Source: Takakia lepidozioides
Taxonomy: Eukaryota; Streptophyta; Takakiopsida; Takakiales; Takakiaceae
Assembly (NCBI GenBank): GCA_030704615.1
Contig: CM060732.1
Span: 68,119,053-68,183,052, forward strand
DNA length: 64,000 bases
Direction: 5' to 3'
This document shows, one piece after another, positions 34,086-43,850 of this stretch. Position 1 is the stretch's first letter. Each line of letters begins with the position of its first letter. The notes below the pieces were generated by a model. It was given only the letters and a program-made list of their open reading frames with translations. It ran no database searches and was not told where the DNA came from. The position numbers and the translations under genes were made by a program.

Positions 34086-35288
34086 TCGAACACTTGGCCT
34101 ATATCCCCCTCCACGTATAGTGACGTACCTCAATGTGTCTCGGTGTTGGGCAATAGCAAGGTTTTCAAAAGCCATAGGCATGACTCTCTTGAACAACTCT
34201 GCCCATTGGGCACATGCTTGTGTCCACACATCCGGATCATCAAGGTTGAAAACTATTGCAGCCTCCCTGCGAATAGATGCAGGCAAATCCGGCTCTCGGC
34301 CGAAGAGAAGAAAGTAAGGTGAGAATGAGGCAAGTGAAGCTTGTTTGCTGAACCTATAGCCCATAGCTAGCCAAGGCAGTTGAAGGTCCCAATCTCCTAG
34401 GTGTCCCTTCTGCAAACCGTACTTGCGCAAACTTCTCTTGACTGTCTGAACAACTCTCTCCGCCAAGCCAACAACCTCGGGATGATCCCGAGAAGTAGTG
34501 CGGTGATCTATCAAGGCTTGCTCACACAAAGCTTGAAACTTCCCCAAAAACTCTCTCCCTTGGTCCGTGAGTACCTCGGCTGGAGTACCAAAATGGCTAA
34601 GCACTCGATCTAAGAATGCATACGCAGCCCCCTCACTTGCCTTGTCAGGCAATGCCACCAGTTCAATCCATTTAGAGAAGTGTTCCACCATCACCAGCAC
34701 ATACTTGTTGTGGCGAATCGTCAATGACAATGGGTCTGCGAAGTCAAGACTCCAACGATAGCCCAAACCCATAATGGGTAAAGGATGCAATTGTGGAGTA
34801 GGGGCGTTGAAAGAAGCCCACACTCTATCACACACCATGCACATTGCCACTAACTGTTGCACATCCGTGTGCATGCCCTGCCACCAATATTGCCATTGCA
34901 GCAAACTATGAGTGCGCCGCATCCCAAAATGTCCCAACTCCTCATGGGCATGGCGTACCAATCGCGCTCGTTGTGTTGGATGAGGCACAATCCTCACTCG
35001 TTCATCCTCCCATACCCGGAGTAGGTGAGTCCCCTCCCACTTGAACCTCTTGGCTCGTTGTAGGACCCGATCCCTCTCCTTAGCAGTCGCACTCGCTGTT
35101 GTCTCTCCGGTACGAAGGTATGCCAACACTGCTGCATCTTCATGCACATCCTTAGCACCACCAAACTCCTCACTAGTCTCTGGATCATCATGCACGCTAT
35201 CTACATGACCAATCGCATGGGATGGACCAGCTTGAGCTCCCACTGCTAGAATGCACAAAAAGGCCGATGCATGCCATCCTGGCACCAT
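34086..35288 (-). pseudogene. Ty3/gypsy integrase fragment
   Basis: A long open frame on the minus strand. It shows the zinc-binding HHCC region (HAHEELGHFGMRRT, CMVCDR), then the core: first Asp in WSLDFADP, second Asp in EVLTDQGREF, and Glu in VGLAERVVQTVKRSLRKYGL. PWLAMGYRFSKQASLASFSP and LLFGREPDLP follow. The last recognisable integrase text is AQHRDTLRYVTI, at about 34.12 kb. No protease, reverse transcriptase or LTR is attached. The frame is unusually well kept for a fragment, so the insertion may be fairly young. The first ~15 codons overlap the neighbouring unknown gene in another frame. Confidence 0.9.
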
Positions 35289-36600
35289 CTCCTCATCCGT
35301 CTCACCATGTCACCGAGCTCCAGTATCATCAGCTCCAGTAACTTCTTCTTATACTTAATCCGACAGTCTATCTCTAGTACCATCAGCTCTAGCAAGAATG
35401 AACAGCTTTCAGGTGTGGGATTCCTCAGTTTCGGTGCAGAGATATCAGTCATGACAACCAGTGCATCTTCCATAGAGGAATATGATTCCATAACAGACGG
35501 ATCAAAGCTGAATCCAATGAGCGTTTTTTTCACCTCAATTCTTGTCACACTTACCTGCCCTGCACGCATTAATAACTCTAATACACGGAACCTTGCACTC
35601 ATCTCGTCGATGGCAACCATCATTGCAAAGCTAACATGCACCATTTATTCTGGATACTCACTGGCCTGTCTCAGCTCATTGAAAGCTGAAGCCATGAAGT
35701 GAAAGTCATGAATGGGGCCTCTACTAAGCTTAGCAATAATCAGGTGCACGTCATGTCCTGCTTCAAGTGCATCCACATCCCATGGATAGAAAGGGAATTC
35801 ATTGCGCTGGTATGCAACATGCTGATGTTTTCGTAATTCATTCAGAACATATTGAGCATGCCGTAATGACCAGAATACATGGCCGACCCACTGCAGAAGT
35901 TCGGCTTTCGCCTTCTCTGTGAGCACCACATGATCATCTGCCTCCTCGTCATAACCCTCAAGCAGGCGAATATAGGCCTCTGTTGTCAACTCCATGTTCG
36001 CCAGAAGGTCCGTTGAGTATTAAGCTCCAAGAGCAACCCAAATGTGCTCAAGAGACTTGCTCTTGCCTTCTTTTTTCTCTCAGAAGCCATACCGCGAGCA
36101 GTTATCTCAATTGCACACATTTCCACCAACCAGCTGATCTTCCGTTCCAGGTTATCATGGAGGTTTTCTTCATACAAGAGTATCGACTGCTCGAATGTCT
36201 CAAAGTCCTCTATCATGATCCTCGGCTGATTTGCAAAAAAGTATCGTTGTGTTGTGCACATGGGAAGCAATTGGTGAAACACCGCAAGCAGAGTCTCTTG
36301 TACACCTCGGGCAGATTTTTTAAGGCGATCTGACGCTTTCAATTTCGGCAGCTGTACTTGAGAACTCTTCAGAGTCCTAGCAGTGGCAAAATAAGTTTCC
36401 CTTTGCATGTCCAGCCATCGTTTGGCCAGGAGGGTGCTCTCAGGATCTTCATGATCGACAAGAACTGGGTACTCTGGTTGACCATTTTCTGGAATCTCAA
36501 AGTCAAATTGATAAAAAGCGTGATCTAAACGGCAATCATGGCAGACGTCTCGCCCATGCCCCTCACAGTAAGAGAGGTTGTTGCAGGTAATTGTTGCCAT
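35246..36600 (-). pseudogene. Unrecognised Cys/His-rich protein gene, broken twice
   Basis: Reads from ATG 36600. The N-terminus has C6, C12, H15, C20, C23 and H27 (TCNNLSYCEGHGRDVCHDC), a pattern able to bind zinc, somewhat MYND-like. About 400 mostly helical residues rich in Leu, Glu and Arg follow. The frame shifts near 36015, a second block (ELTTEAYIRLLEGYDEEADD, WVGHVFWSLRHAQYVLNEL) runs to a TAA at 35645, and the same frame continues past it to 35246 (MVAIDEMSARFRVLELLMRA). Amino-acid sense persists across both breaks, so this was one protein of about 450 residues. I know no family for it. A spliced gene model could remove one break. Confidence 0.6.
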
Positions 36601-37595
36601 ACCAGGTAAAACCTACTTCCCTCGAGCAATCAGGAGGGGGATAAGATAGTTGCATACACTTCTTTTCTACACCTTTTCATGCACCTCTTTTCTACAATGT
36701 AGAGGTCTTCTCCCTGCCTGGTTAAGTGGAGTCCAACTGCCTCACCCACAATGCAAGGTGACCTGGCACATAGCGACGTGCCACTTGTTGTTCACTTCAG
36801 CTTCCGGAAGTATCCACAAGTCAACACATCTTACGAATTAACTGAGAAATGCTCTCTGCATCATACGGGCTTTGAGCCTGTCACACCAAATTTGCATTAC
36901 AAGTCAGAGAGGAATATTCACCTTAGAATTCACAGAAGAAATCTCCAGCATTAATAAGTGAACCCGACACAAACATTGCTTTTCAACTGAATGCTAAAAA
37001 GCAACCATCATGAGTGGGTGCGATGCATTTCAGTGGAAAAGTCCTCCGAAGCTCATTACCTCTCAAAACAAATATGCACACTGCAGAAAGTTGACTGCAA
37101 TGCTGAAACCAACACAAAGATCGTTAGTGGAGGAGGAATGACCTAAAGAGGTAAATATGTTCTAAAAGAATGGCCCCTTCAATACTCCTCACTACAATGC
37201 TTTGCAAATCACAGTAGTTCCGGTTGTACTCATAATTCAAGGTTTCCATTTGTCTCGGGCGAGCCAGGACGCGTTGAGGGGCACAAACTGTTTTTCTTCG
37301 AGCAACAACACATTGAAAGCCTGAACATATCCCCGAATATCATCTGTTTGCTTCAAATTCCTCATCCTCCCAAGACCTCTCTCTCGCCGCCATAGCTCTA
37401 GTACTTGGGATGGAGAGTGGGTGAGATCTATATGGTGGAGTCATTTAGCAAAGGTGCCATTGGCTTGACTTATATAACGTGGTAGAGTGGTTTCTCATCT
37501 TTTCACCATTTTCGTATCATTGTGGCATGGCTTTCTAGGACTATATGCTAGGAAGTGTGGTTGGACAGCGATGTATGTTGTGGCACGATGCTTAG
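36601..37595. other. No gene assigned
   Basis: On the minus strand near 37.24-37.40 kb the text MAARERSWEDEEFEANR and, in another frame, TDDIRGYVQAFNVLLLEEKQ could be a gag-like or unknown exon; too short to call. The last ~20 bases before 37596 look like a splice acceptor for the following exon. Confidence 0.4.
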
Positions 37596-38360
37596 GTGCA
37601 CGACACTTGTATCAATCATAAATATATTTTCAAGCCTACTCTGCTTTGGAAGGGCCGCGAACGATCTTTGCTCTCCTCTGAAGTTGCCCGCAGAATTGAA
37701 CAGAGGCTTGCAGTTCAAAAGAAGAAACGCAAGAAAAAAGCATCCGTCTCTGGGCCTTCAGGTTGGGAGATTGGAGACTTAGCCGAAGCTCGAAGGGTGC
37801 CAGAAGAGTATTTTGTTGACCCACGGTTGTTTTGGGCTATCGGGGATGGATCCGTAGAGCGATATGAGCTGCCAACTTTTCACGAAAAGATCAAGACACG
37901 AAAGAGCATTGCTACAGGTATTGAAGCAAGTCCAACCTCTGTCCACAGTCCACCATCTACTGTTGTTGAAGAAATGCCATCTCTTGTGCCTCGCTCTTTA
38001 AATCAACTAAAGGAAAGTGATTTGACCACACGAGACATATTGTGGCGGAAGGTGAAGGGTCTAGTGAGGTGGAGCAGCCTGGAACAGTTTTTGACTCGGC
38101 TTGGTTGTAGTATACTCAGTCTGGACGGGTCTAGGAAGAAAGTGGTGGACAGCCACACTGGTCGCTGCACTGTTCTCCACAAGCCACACCCTAGTGAGGA
38201 ATGTCGACGGGATCAACTAGACAATTATCGAATACATTTGGAGGATTGGTTGCATATTAACTATGAGGATCTGATTACTACTGATGAGGTGACCCCAGAG
38301 AGCAGAAGTACAGACGGGGCCTTTGACTCTTCCAAAGATGTGGAGAGGGACCCGATTTAG
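37596..38360 (+). CDS. Terminal exon encoding a HicA-like domain
   Basis: An open exon of 254 codons ending in TAG at 38358. It has no ATG: an in-frame TAG is immediately followed by GTGCACGAC, and CTTAG|GTGCAC is a plausible acceptor, so upstream exons are missing or unrecognised. The N-terminal part is basic (VQKKKRKKKAS), then GWEIGDLAEARRVPEEYFVD. The last ~90 residues, LWRKVKGLVRWSSLEQFLTRLGCSI, GSRKKVV and VLHKPHPSEECRRDQLDNYR, resemble the HicA/YcfA double-stranded-RNA-binding-like fold (a Gly-Ser turn before a short strand, then a HxPHP-like motif). In bacteria HicA is an mRNA-cleaving toxin; plant proteins with this fold are uncharacterised, and no toxin role is claimed here. No HicB-like partner is seen. 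Confidence 0.6.
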   Translation: MHDTCINHKYIFKPTLLWKGRERSLLSSEVARRIEQRLAVQKKKRKKKASVSGPSGWEIGDLAEARRVPEEYFVDPRLFWAIGDGSVERYELPTFHEKIKTRKSIATGIEASPTSVHSPPSTVVEEMPSLVPRSLNQLKESDLTTRDILWRKVKGLVRWSSLEQFLTRLGCSILSLDGSRKKVVDSHTGRCTVLHKPHPSEECRRDQLDNYRIHLEDWLHINYEDLITTDEVTPESRSTDGAFDSSKDVERDPI

Positions 38361-38649
38361 ATACCAGCATGACTATACTCTTCATCAAGTGTAGCTTGTT
38401 TGAGTGCAATTTATCTGACTCTACAATTTGAACATCAGACATGTAACTGAGTATAGATGCATGTCTGCATAGCAAGCATCAAAGCTTCTTGGACATTTTG
38501 TGATTCCTTGAAGGGGCCGATACCTTCCTTGTTTCCAGGCAGTGGTCTCTGAGGAACTAAGGAGCAACCTTTTAGGCCGTTGAGAACTTGATAGGCTTTC
38601 AAGAATGAGATGCTGTCAAGTGTTGATGGTTTTAGACAGACAGCCTGAA

Positions 38650-39350
38650 GAAACACTATAGAATGCCATACACCGTCACTAATTTCTTATACCTGTCTCC
38701 TCCATCATTCACCTTCTCCATATCGTCCCACCTGCCAGCAGCAGCATAGCTATTCGATAGAAGCACATAAGAGCCTCCATACCACACCCATGCTGTGTAT
38801 ATCCTGTGATCATTGCATTCCATAAGACCACATTTCATTGACCCATATTATCAAACACTTGATGTGCATCTCTTATGCCCCCACATTCGGCATATATGGC
38901 TCAAAGGGTAGTGGGCAGAATGATATCTGGCAATATTCCAGCTTTTGTGATGTCTGCATTGACCTCTTTGCCCTTGCCCAAGGCTCCTAGGCTGCCACAC
39001 CACCTTGGGAATGCAAATGAAGTAACTTTGTCAGGCGTCACCCCTTCCAGTATCATTTTCTCAGAGCTCGAAGGCCTCCATAACACACCATCCTGAGCAT
39101 ATTCTGCCATCATTGTCCATGTAAACACACATCTTTTAGGAATTCGCCAAACACTAGGCGTGCATCAACCATGCTACCACATTTGGCATACATGTCGGCA
39201 AGGGTGTTCAGCAGAAAGGTGCTTGGCTTGAGTCCACTCCGTAGATGGTGGGAGTGCACCTGCTCTCCATTTGAAGGTTATCAATTTCGATGCACTGCTG
39301 CAAGAGCGAGATGTAAGTATTTGTGTTCCTTAAAAATGTTCAGCACCTCT
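38650..39350 (-). pseudogene. PPR protein remnant
   Basis: Minus-strand blocks in order: TFLLNTLADMYAKCGSMVDA with RLVF, then FTWTMMAEYAQDG and EGVTPDKVTSF, then GSYVLLSNSYAAAGRWDDM. These are P-L-S repeats and the E-domain of a plant organelle PPR protein, with frame breaks and missing repeats. It is a third such relic in the window and not obviously a copy of the other two. Confidence 0.87.
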
Positions 39351-39359
39351 TTGAGTTAA

Positions 39360-41035
39360 CCGGCCTTAAATAGTGCCATCACATCCCCACAAGAGTTTTT
39401 TGACTTCTTAACCAGACTGCTCGACCATGTATCATGGCAGCTAGTGCTGCGTTCACCCACGGCAGGCTCAACCAACCCTCAATCCAAAGGGCCTCGTTAG
39501 AATGCTTATGTCTGAAATTCTGGTGACCTTGGAGTTCTCTGAAAACCACCAGTGATCAGTTGAGCACTCGTAGCTTCAACCAAGGCCTCGGACAGACAAG
39601 GCTCCAAGCATCTTTCACAGATCAGCAACAATATATATTTCACATATGAATAGAACAGCGAATCCACTCTTAGGAACTGGAAGAGAAAATTCTGCACACA
39701 CAGACTAAAATCAATCCTGTGAACTCTGCGTCAACCTCTATGAAATGAAATCTAGATACATGTACTTGATATAAACTTATGTGGAATTGTGCAAAGAACC
39801 TAGAACTGAGATTTCCATATATCCAAGAGGCAGAGCTGTGGAATTTGGACCAGAGAGACATGGGGACGAATAATCTGACTTGCAATAATTAGGTGTACAA
39901 TCAGGACTGCCAGGGCTTTGTAACTTCAAAACATGCAAGTGACCTGCAAGAAAATTTCATTCGCATAAGCTGTATGAATAGGAGTAGATGTCCAAGGATC
40001 ACAGTCTGGAAGAATTGAGGTATTTTTGCAAACCTAGATCTCTGAGAATTTCAGCCACTACCTAATAAAGGGTGAAGTCCTGGGGACTCTGCCATTATCC
40101 ATTTTGGTGATTCAACTGACATCTGGTTCAAGGTGGACAATACCATTGAGATGACGATATTGAGCGGCCACTCTCAGCATTTGCCTGATTGTAGCTGCAT
40201 CCCTGCAGCATCAAACTCCGGCTTTGCCTCTCACAGGGCTGTTGTGAACTCCCAACCGCCACAACCCCCTTTTCTTGTAAGTTCTTGCCTAATGTCTTTT
40301 GTTCATGTCCTGCATACTATATTTGACATCAAAGGCAGATACTCTCATCTTTTTTAGAGATTACCAGTCTTTGCCAGAAAGAAACAGACTGCATCAGGTT
40401 ACAACCCAAAGAGAAAGAGACAGCGCAGGCTAGCCTGTGGTTACGTTCCCAAGTCCCAGCCATTGGAAAAGTTACAGACCCAGGAAATTTCTTCTTTTCC
40501 GTTTCTCACTCTCTCTCTCTCTTTGAGTCTTTTGGCAACACTCCAGATTTTGGGTTTCATGCTTTCTCTTGTCCCATAACTTAGATCTTTGAGCTTTCCA
40601 CGGACATTAGAAAGCATCATTTCATTTCATAATACTGGAGCAAGCCTGAACACGGTAGTCGCTCCCTGTGGAGCCCGGACTTCCCTGTGAAGACGATACT
40701 TGCATCTTTTTCTTCTGCTCCCTGGTTTCTGCCTAGTTCAAACCCACGAAGGGGACTACGGCCACAAGCCAGCAAATATTGTATCTCTTTCCAAAGCATG
40801 AATGGCTTGCACATACCTCTCCACAAGCTAGCTGTAGGTGGATCCCAACGTGCAGGGCCATGATAATGCTGCAGGGCGTGAAAGCAAATGATCTGAGAGC
40901 AGCCCTTCTTCCCCAATGCTCGTCGACACCAGCACCTGCACCTACACATTCCATGTGACAGTAAGAAAGACCCAAAGGAAAAGGAACTGCTCCTTCACAT
41001 GCTTAACCGTGATTTCTTTCAAGTTCTTTATGCTC
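39360..41035. other. No gene recognised; repeats only
   Basis: Contains a CT microsatellite at 40506-40522 and the dispersed repeat at 40555. Open frames here have no family resemblance. Confidence 0.5.
40555..40630 (+). repeat. Dispersed repeat, copy 3 of 3
   Basis: CATGCTTTCTCTTGTCCCATAA, TTTGAGCTTTCCACGG and CATTTCATTTCAT, as at 10.5 and 25.4 kb. Confidence 0.72.
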
Positions 41036-41119
41036 TTCAAGATGTTCTCTATGTTCTTTATGTTCTTCAAGATGTTCTCTTTCTTTATGTTTTTATTTTA
41101 TTTTTTATTTTATTTTTAG
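41036..41119. repeat. T-rich tandem tract, possible LINE tail
   Basis: TTCAAGATGTTCTCT occurs twice, then ATTTTATTTT units up to 41119. Read on the minus strand, the last part is an A-rich tail about 370 bp downstream of the L1-type coding end, in the position expected for the element's 3' terminus. Confidence 0.5.
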
Positions 41120-41492
41120 AACAGGGGGGAGTGGCCCTGTTTTTCCTTTATTTGGAATTATTTAGAGGGAAAAAATTAAACCCTCAGGAACACCATAAGG
41201 CACGCGCACCGATGTCAGTGAAATACGAACTTTCCTACTCTTGGTCGAGTATAAGCGAACCATACTACTCTGATTGAGTAAATAAAACCTTGCTAGTAAT
41301 TGCTTTGTAATTATCAAAGCATAAAACGCCTGGGGATTTATTATTGAGTAGTTGCGTCACAGAACGTGGGTGCATCCTGGAGGCGATTGAGTGATTACAG
41401 CTCGGCCATACTTCAGAGCTACCAAACATCAACGAAAGTGGAGCCTCGATTGTTTGGCGCCCTCTTTGACGTGCTTTCAGTTTATGTCCCTG

Positions 41493-43850
41493 TCAAACTC
41501 TGGCGATGCGGTGGATGGTGGTATTGATGTTGCTCCAGCTGGGCGGTGGCAGCTTGTTCCATTCGCAGTGATCGCTGGAGACGCTTCTGCAGATAATGCC
41601 TTGATGTGCCCAGGTAGAGATGAAGGCAGAGTGCAGTTGCCCTGCAATCCGTGGTTTCTTTTTCATGTCAGCTGCTAGTTTGATCGAGGCTCTCCTGGAT
41701 TCAATTTGTAAGTCATAGTATATTGTTGAAAGAAGTGTTGATACTGAGCAAGTGGTTCCAGAGAAGGTTCGTTTACATCTCGCTTTCCACAGGTGCCAGA
41801 GGGTGGCACATCTAAGAGTGTCGAAGACTGGACAATCACTGGCTCTCCTTTTTGAGGATTTGTCATAATTTAGCATAATTCCAAGCGAGGTTAGGGGTAT
41901 GCCGTTCCAGCGGCCATAGAGGGAGTGGATGTGCGGCCATATCGATGCTGGGGCATGGCAGTAAAGAAGACAGTGTTCTTGCGATTCCATGATAGCTGCT
42001 GAACAACATTTATAGAAAAGGGCATCGTTAAACCCCAACCATTCACCAACCTTCAGAACTCTGTTTGCTATTTGTCACAAGAATGCCGCCATCTTGGCCG
42101 GTTTGGCTTTGGTCCAGATGATCCTCCAAATCGATTCCCAGCTTTCATTGTGAAAGTCGAAGTGACTCCACTTTTCGTTCCATTTCGCCAGAAGGGGAGG
42201 GGCTTGCGATATTGTTGTATATCCTTTTTTAGTTGTGTATGTGAAGAATGGGGTAGTGGTGCGGGTGAGTTTCCAAAACCATTCCTGCGGATCGAAGTCT
42301 AGCTCTGGAAGAGGCCTGCCAAGGATCCATACAAACCTTTGGGAGGCTAGCCATGCTAGAGGAGGTTGGTTCAGGGGGGGTTGCGGGTTGGTGTCTTTGG
42401 TTGGGGATATCCAGCAGCAGATGCTGACAGGGGTGTATGGACTGCGAGGGAAGGATCAGATGTTGTTGTCTTAGATTGAAAGTGTGAGGGTATTAGTGTC
42501 AATGTGAAAGGAGTAACCTTCCATGGAATGCTCTGTAGTGGAAACCACAAAGAGGATAGTAAGTGTGTTGGAAAGGATAACTAGAGTCCAGTAATTGGAG
42601 GAGGGGCTTGAGGGTCCCGCCATGAGATTGTCAATCCAAGGGGGTGGGATGCTTTGGATAATGGAATCGTAACTGTGGTTCGCTCTGATTTTTCCGACTA
42701 TGGTAGTAGCTGTGTCCTTGGAGAGCAGGCTACACTGTTTCCAAATGTCTCCTACTTTACTGATCCCCTTGGAGTCCCAGCCTACCCACTTTTTGGCCTA
42801 CTACCTTTGGATTGGGGTGGTAATGTTAGAGTTCAGGAATAGTGATTGTCTGAGGGTTTGGAAGTAAGACGTGGGCTCCGCTTTTGCTAGAAATGGTCTC
42901 AGTTGTGACCAAGCTTGCCAGATGGCCGTCCATAAAGGGGATCCAGTTGTCTTATGTTTAAACCCGTTGACTATCCATCTGTAGGATGGCTGCCATGAGA
43001 CAGATTTGAGGGGGGATGCCATGACTATGCTGTCTGCAACTAAGAATTTCCACCAGCCTCCCTCAGGGCCTAAGAATCTTGGGATCCATTTGCCCAAAAA
43101 GGCCGTGATCTGTTTGTCCAAGTCAATGATACCAAGACCCCCTTTCTTTTTGGGGAGACATATCTGTTTCCACGAGACCTGCGGGCGTTTTTTTCATTAT
43201 GGTTGGCTGCCCCCCATATGTAGTTCCTCAATAGTTTTTTTGCTTCTTTGATGTTGGACGAGGCAGGTCGCCAGGATGCAGCGAAGAACCACAGACCTGA
43301 TGACAGGATCTGGTTGGTTGACAAGGCCTTGCCTGTAATGGATAGGAAGTAAGAGCCCCAGTATGTCAACTTTGTCTTAAGCTTCACTATTGTGGGCTGG
43401 AAACGTTGCTGGTATGTGAGATCAATGTCATATGTGTACCCTAGGAGTGTGGTAGTTTCACCTGGCTTAAGCCATTGCAATCCTTTGTCCAGTCCCCATG
43501 TTGGCTGGTTCCCAATCTAGGATTTTGAGGTGTCCCCCACCAGTAAGGCACATGTCTTTCCCCAGTTGACTTTAAATCTAGATGCCTGGCAAAAAGCTTC
43601 CAGGGTTTGCGTTGTGTTGTCTAGGTTGATGGGGGAGGCTGAGGTTGGGGCCCAGTGAGCCAAGGCTTTTGGCCAGAGGTGGTTTGACAGGTTATCTATT
43701 TTTTGTTGGTCTTGTTTGTGCTCTTGAAGAAAAATTATCGCTTAAATTTTCAAAAGTGGTGCGAGCCAGGTGAAAGTTGGACTCTTTTTAAGGAGCTGGG
43801 ATCAGATCCCAGACCCCTTACGTTCCAGGATTTGATATTAATCAACATGA
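41493..43850 (-). pseudogene. L1-type ORF2 remnant (endonuclease start, RT end)
   Basis: Begins KSWNVRGLGS, the usual start of an L1 endonuclease, then FLQEHK. It is soon joined to late RT text: TLEAFCQASRFKVNWGKTCALL, TTTLLGYTYDIDLTYQQRF, LSTNQILSSGLWFFAASWRP and IWGAANHN. It closes with a zf-RVT-like end (ALFYKCCSAAIMESQEHCLL...CATLWHLWKARC). The FADD catalytic block is not present. Confidence 0.8.

Noticed and set aside
40916-41277. Hydrophobic open frames over the T-rich tract
   Set aside because: Composition follows the TTTTATTTTA repeats; explained as low complexity or a LINE tail.
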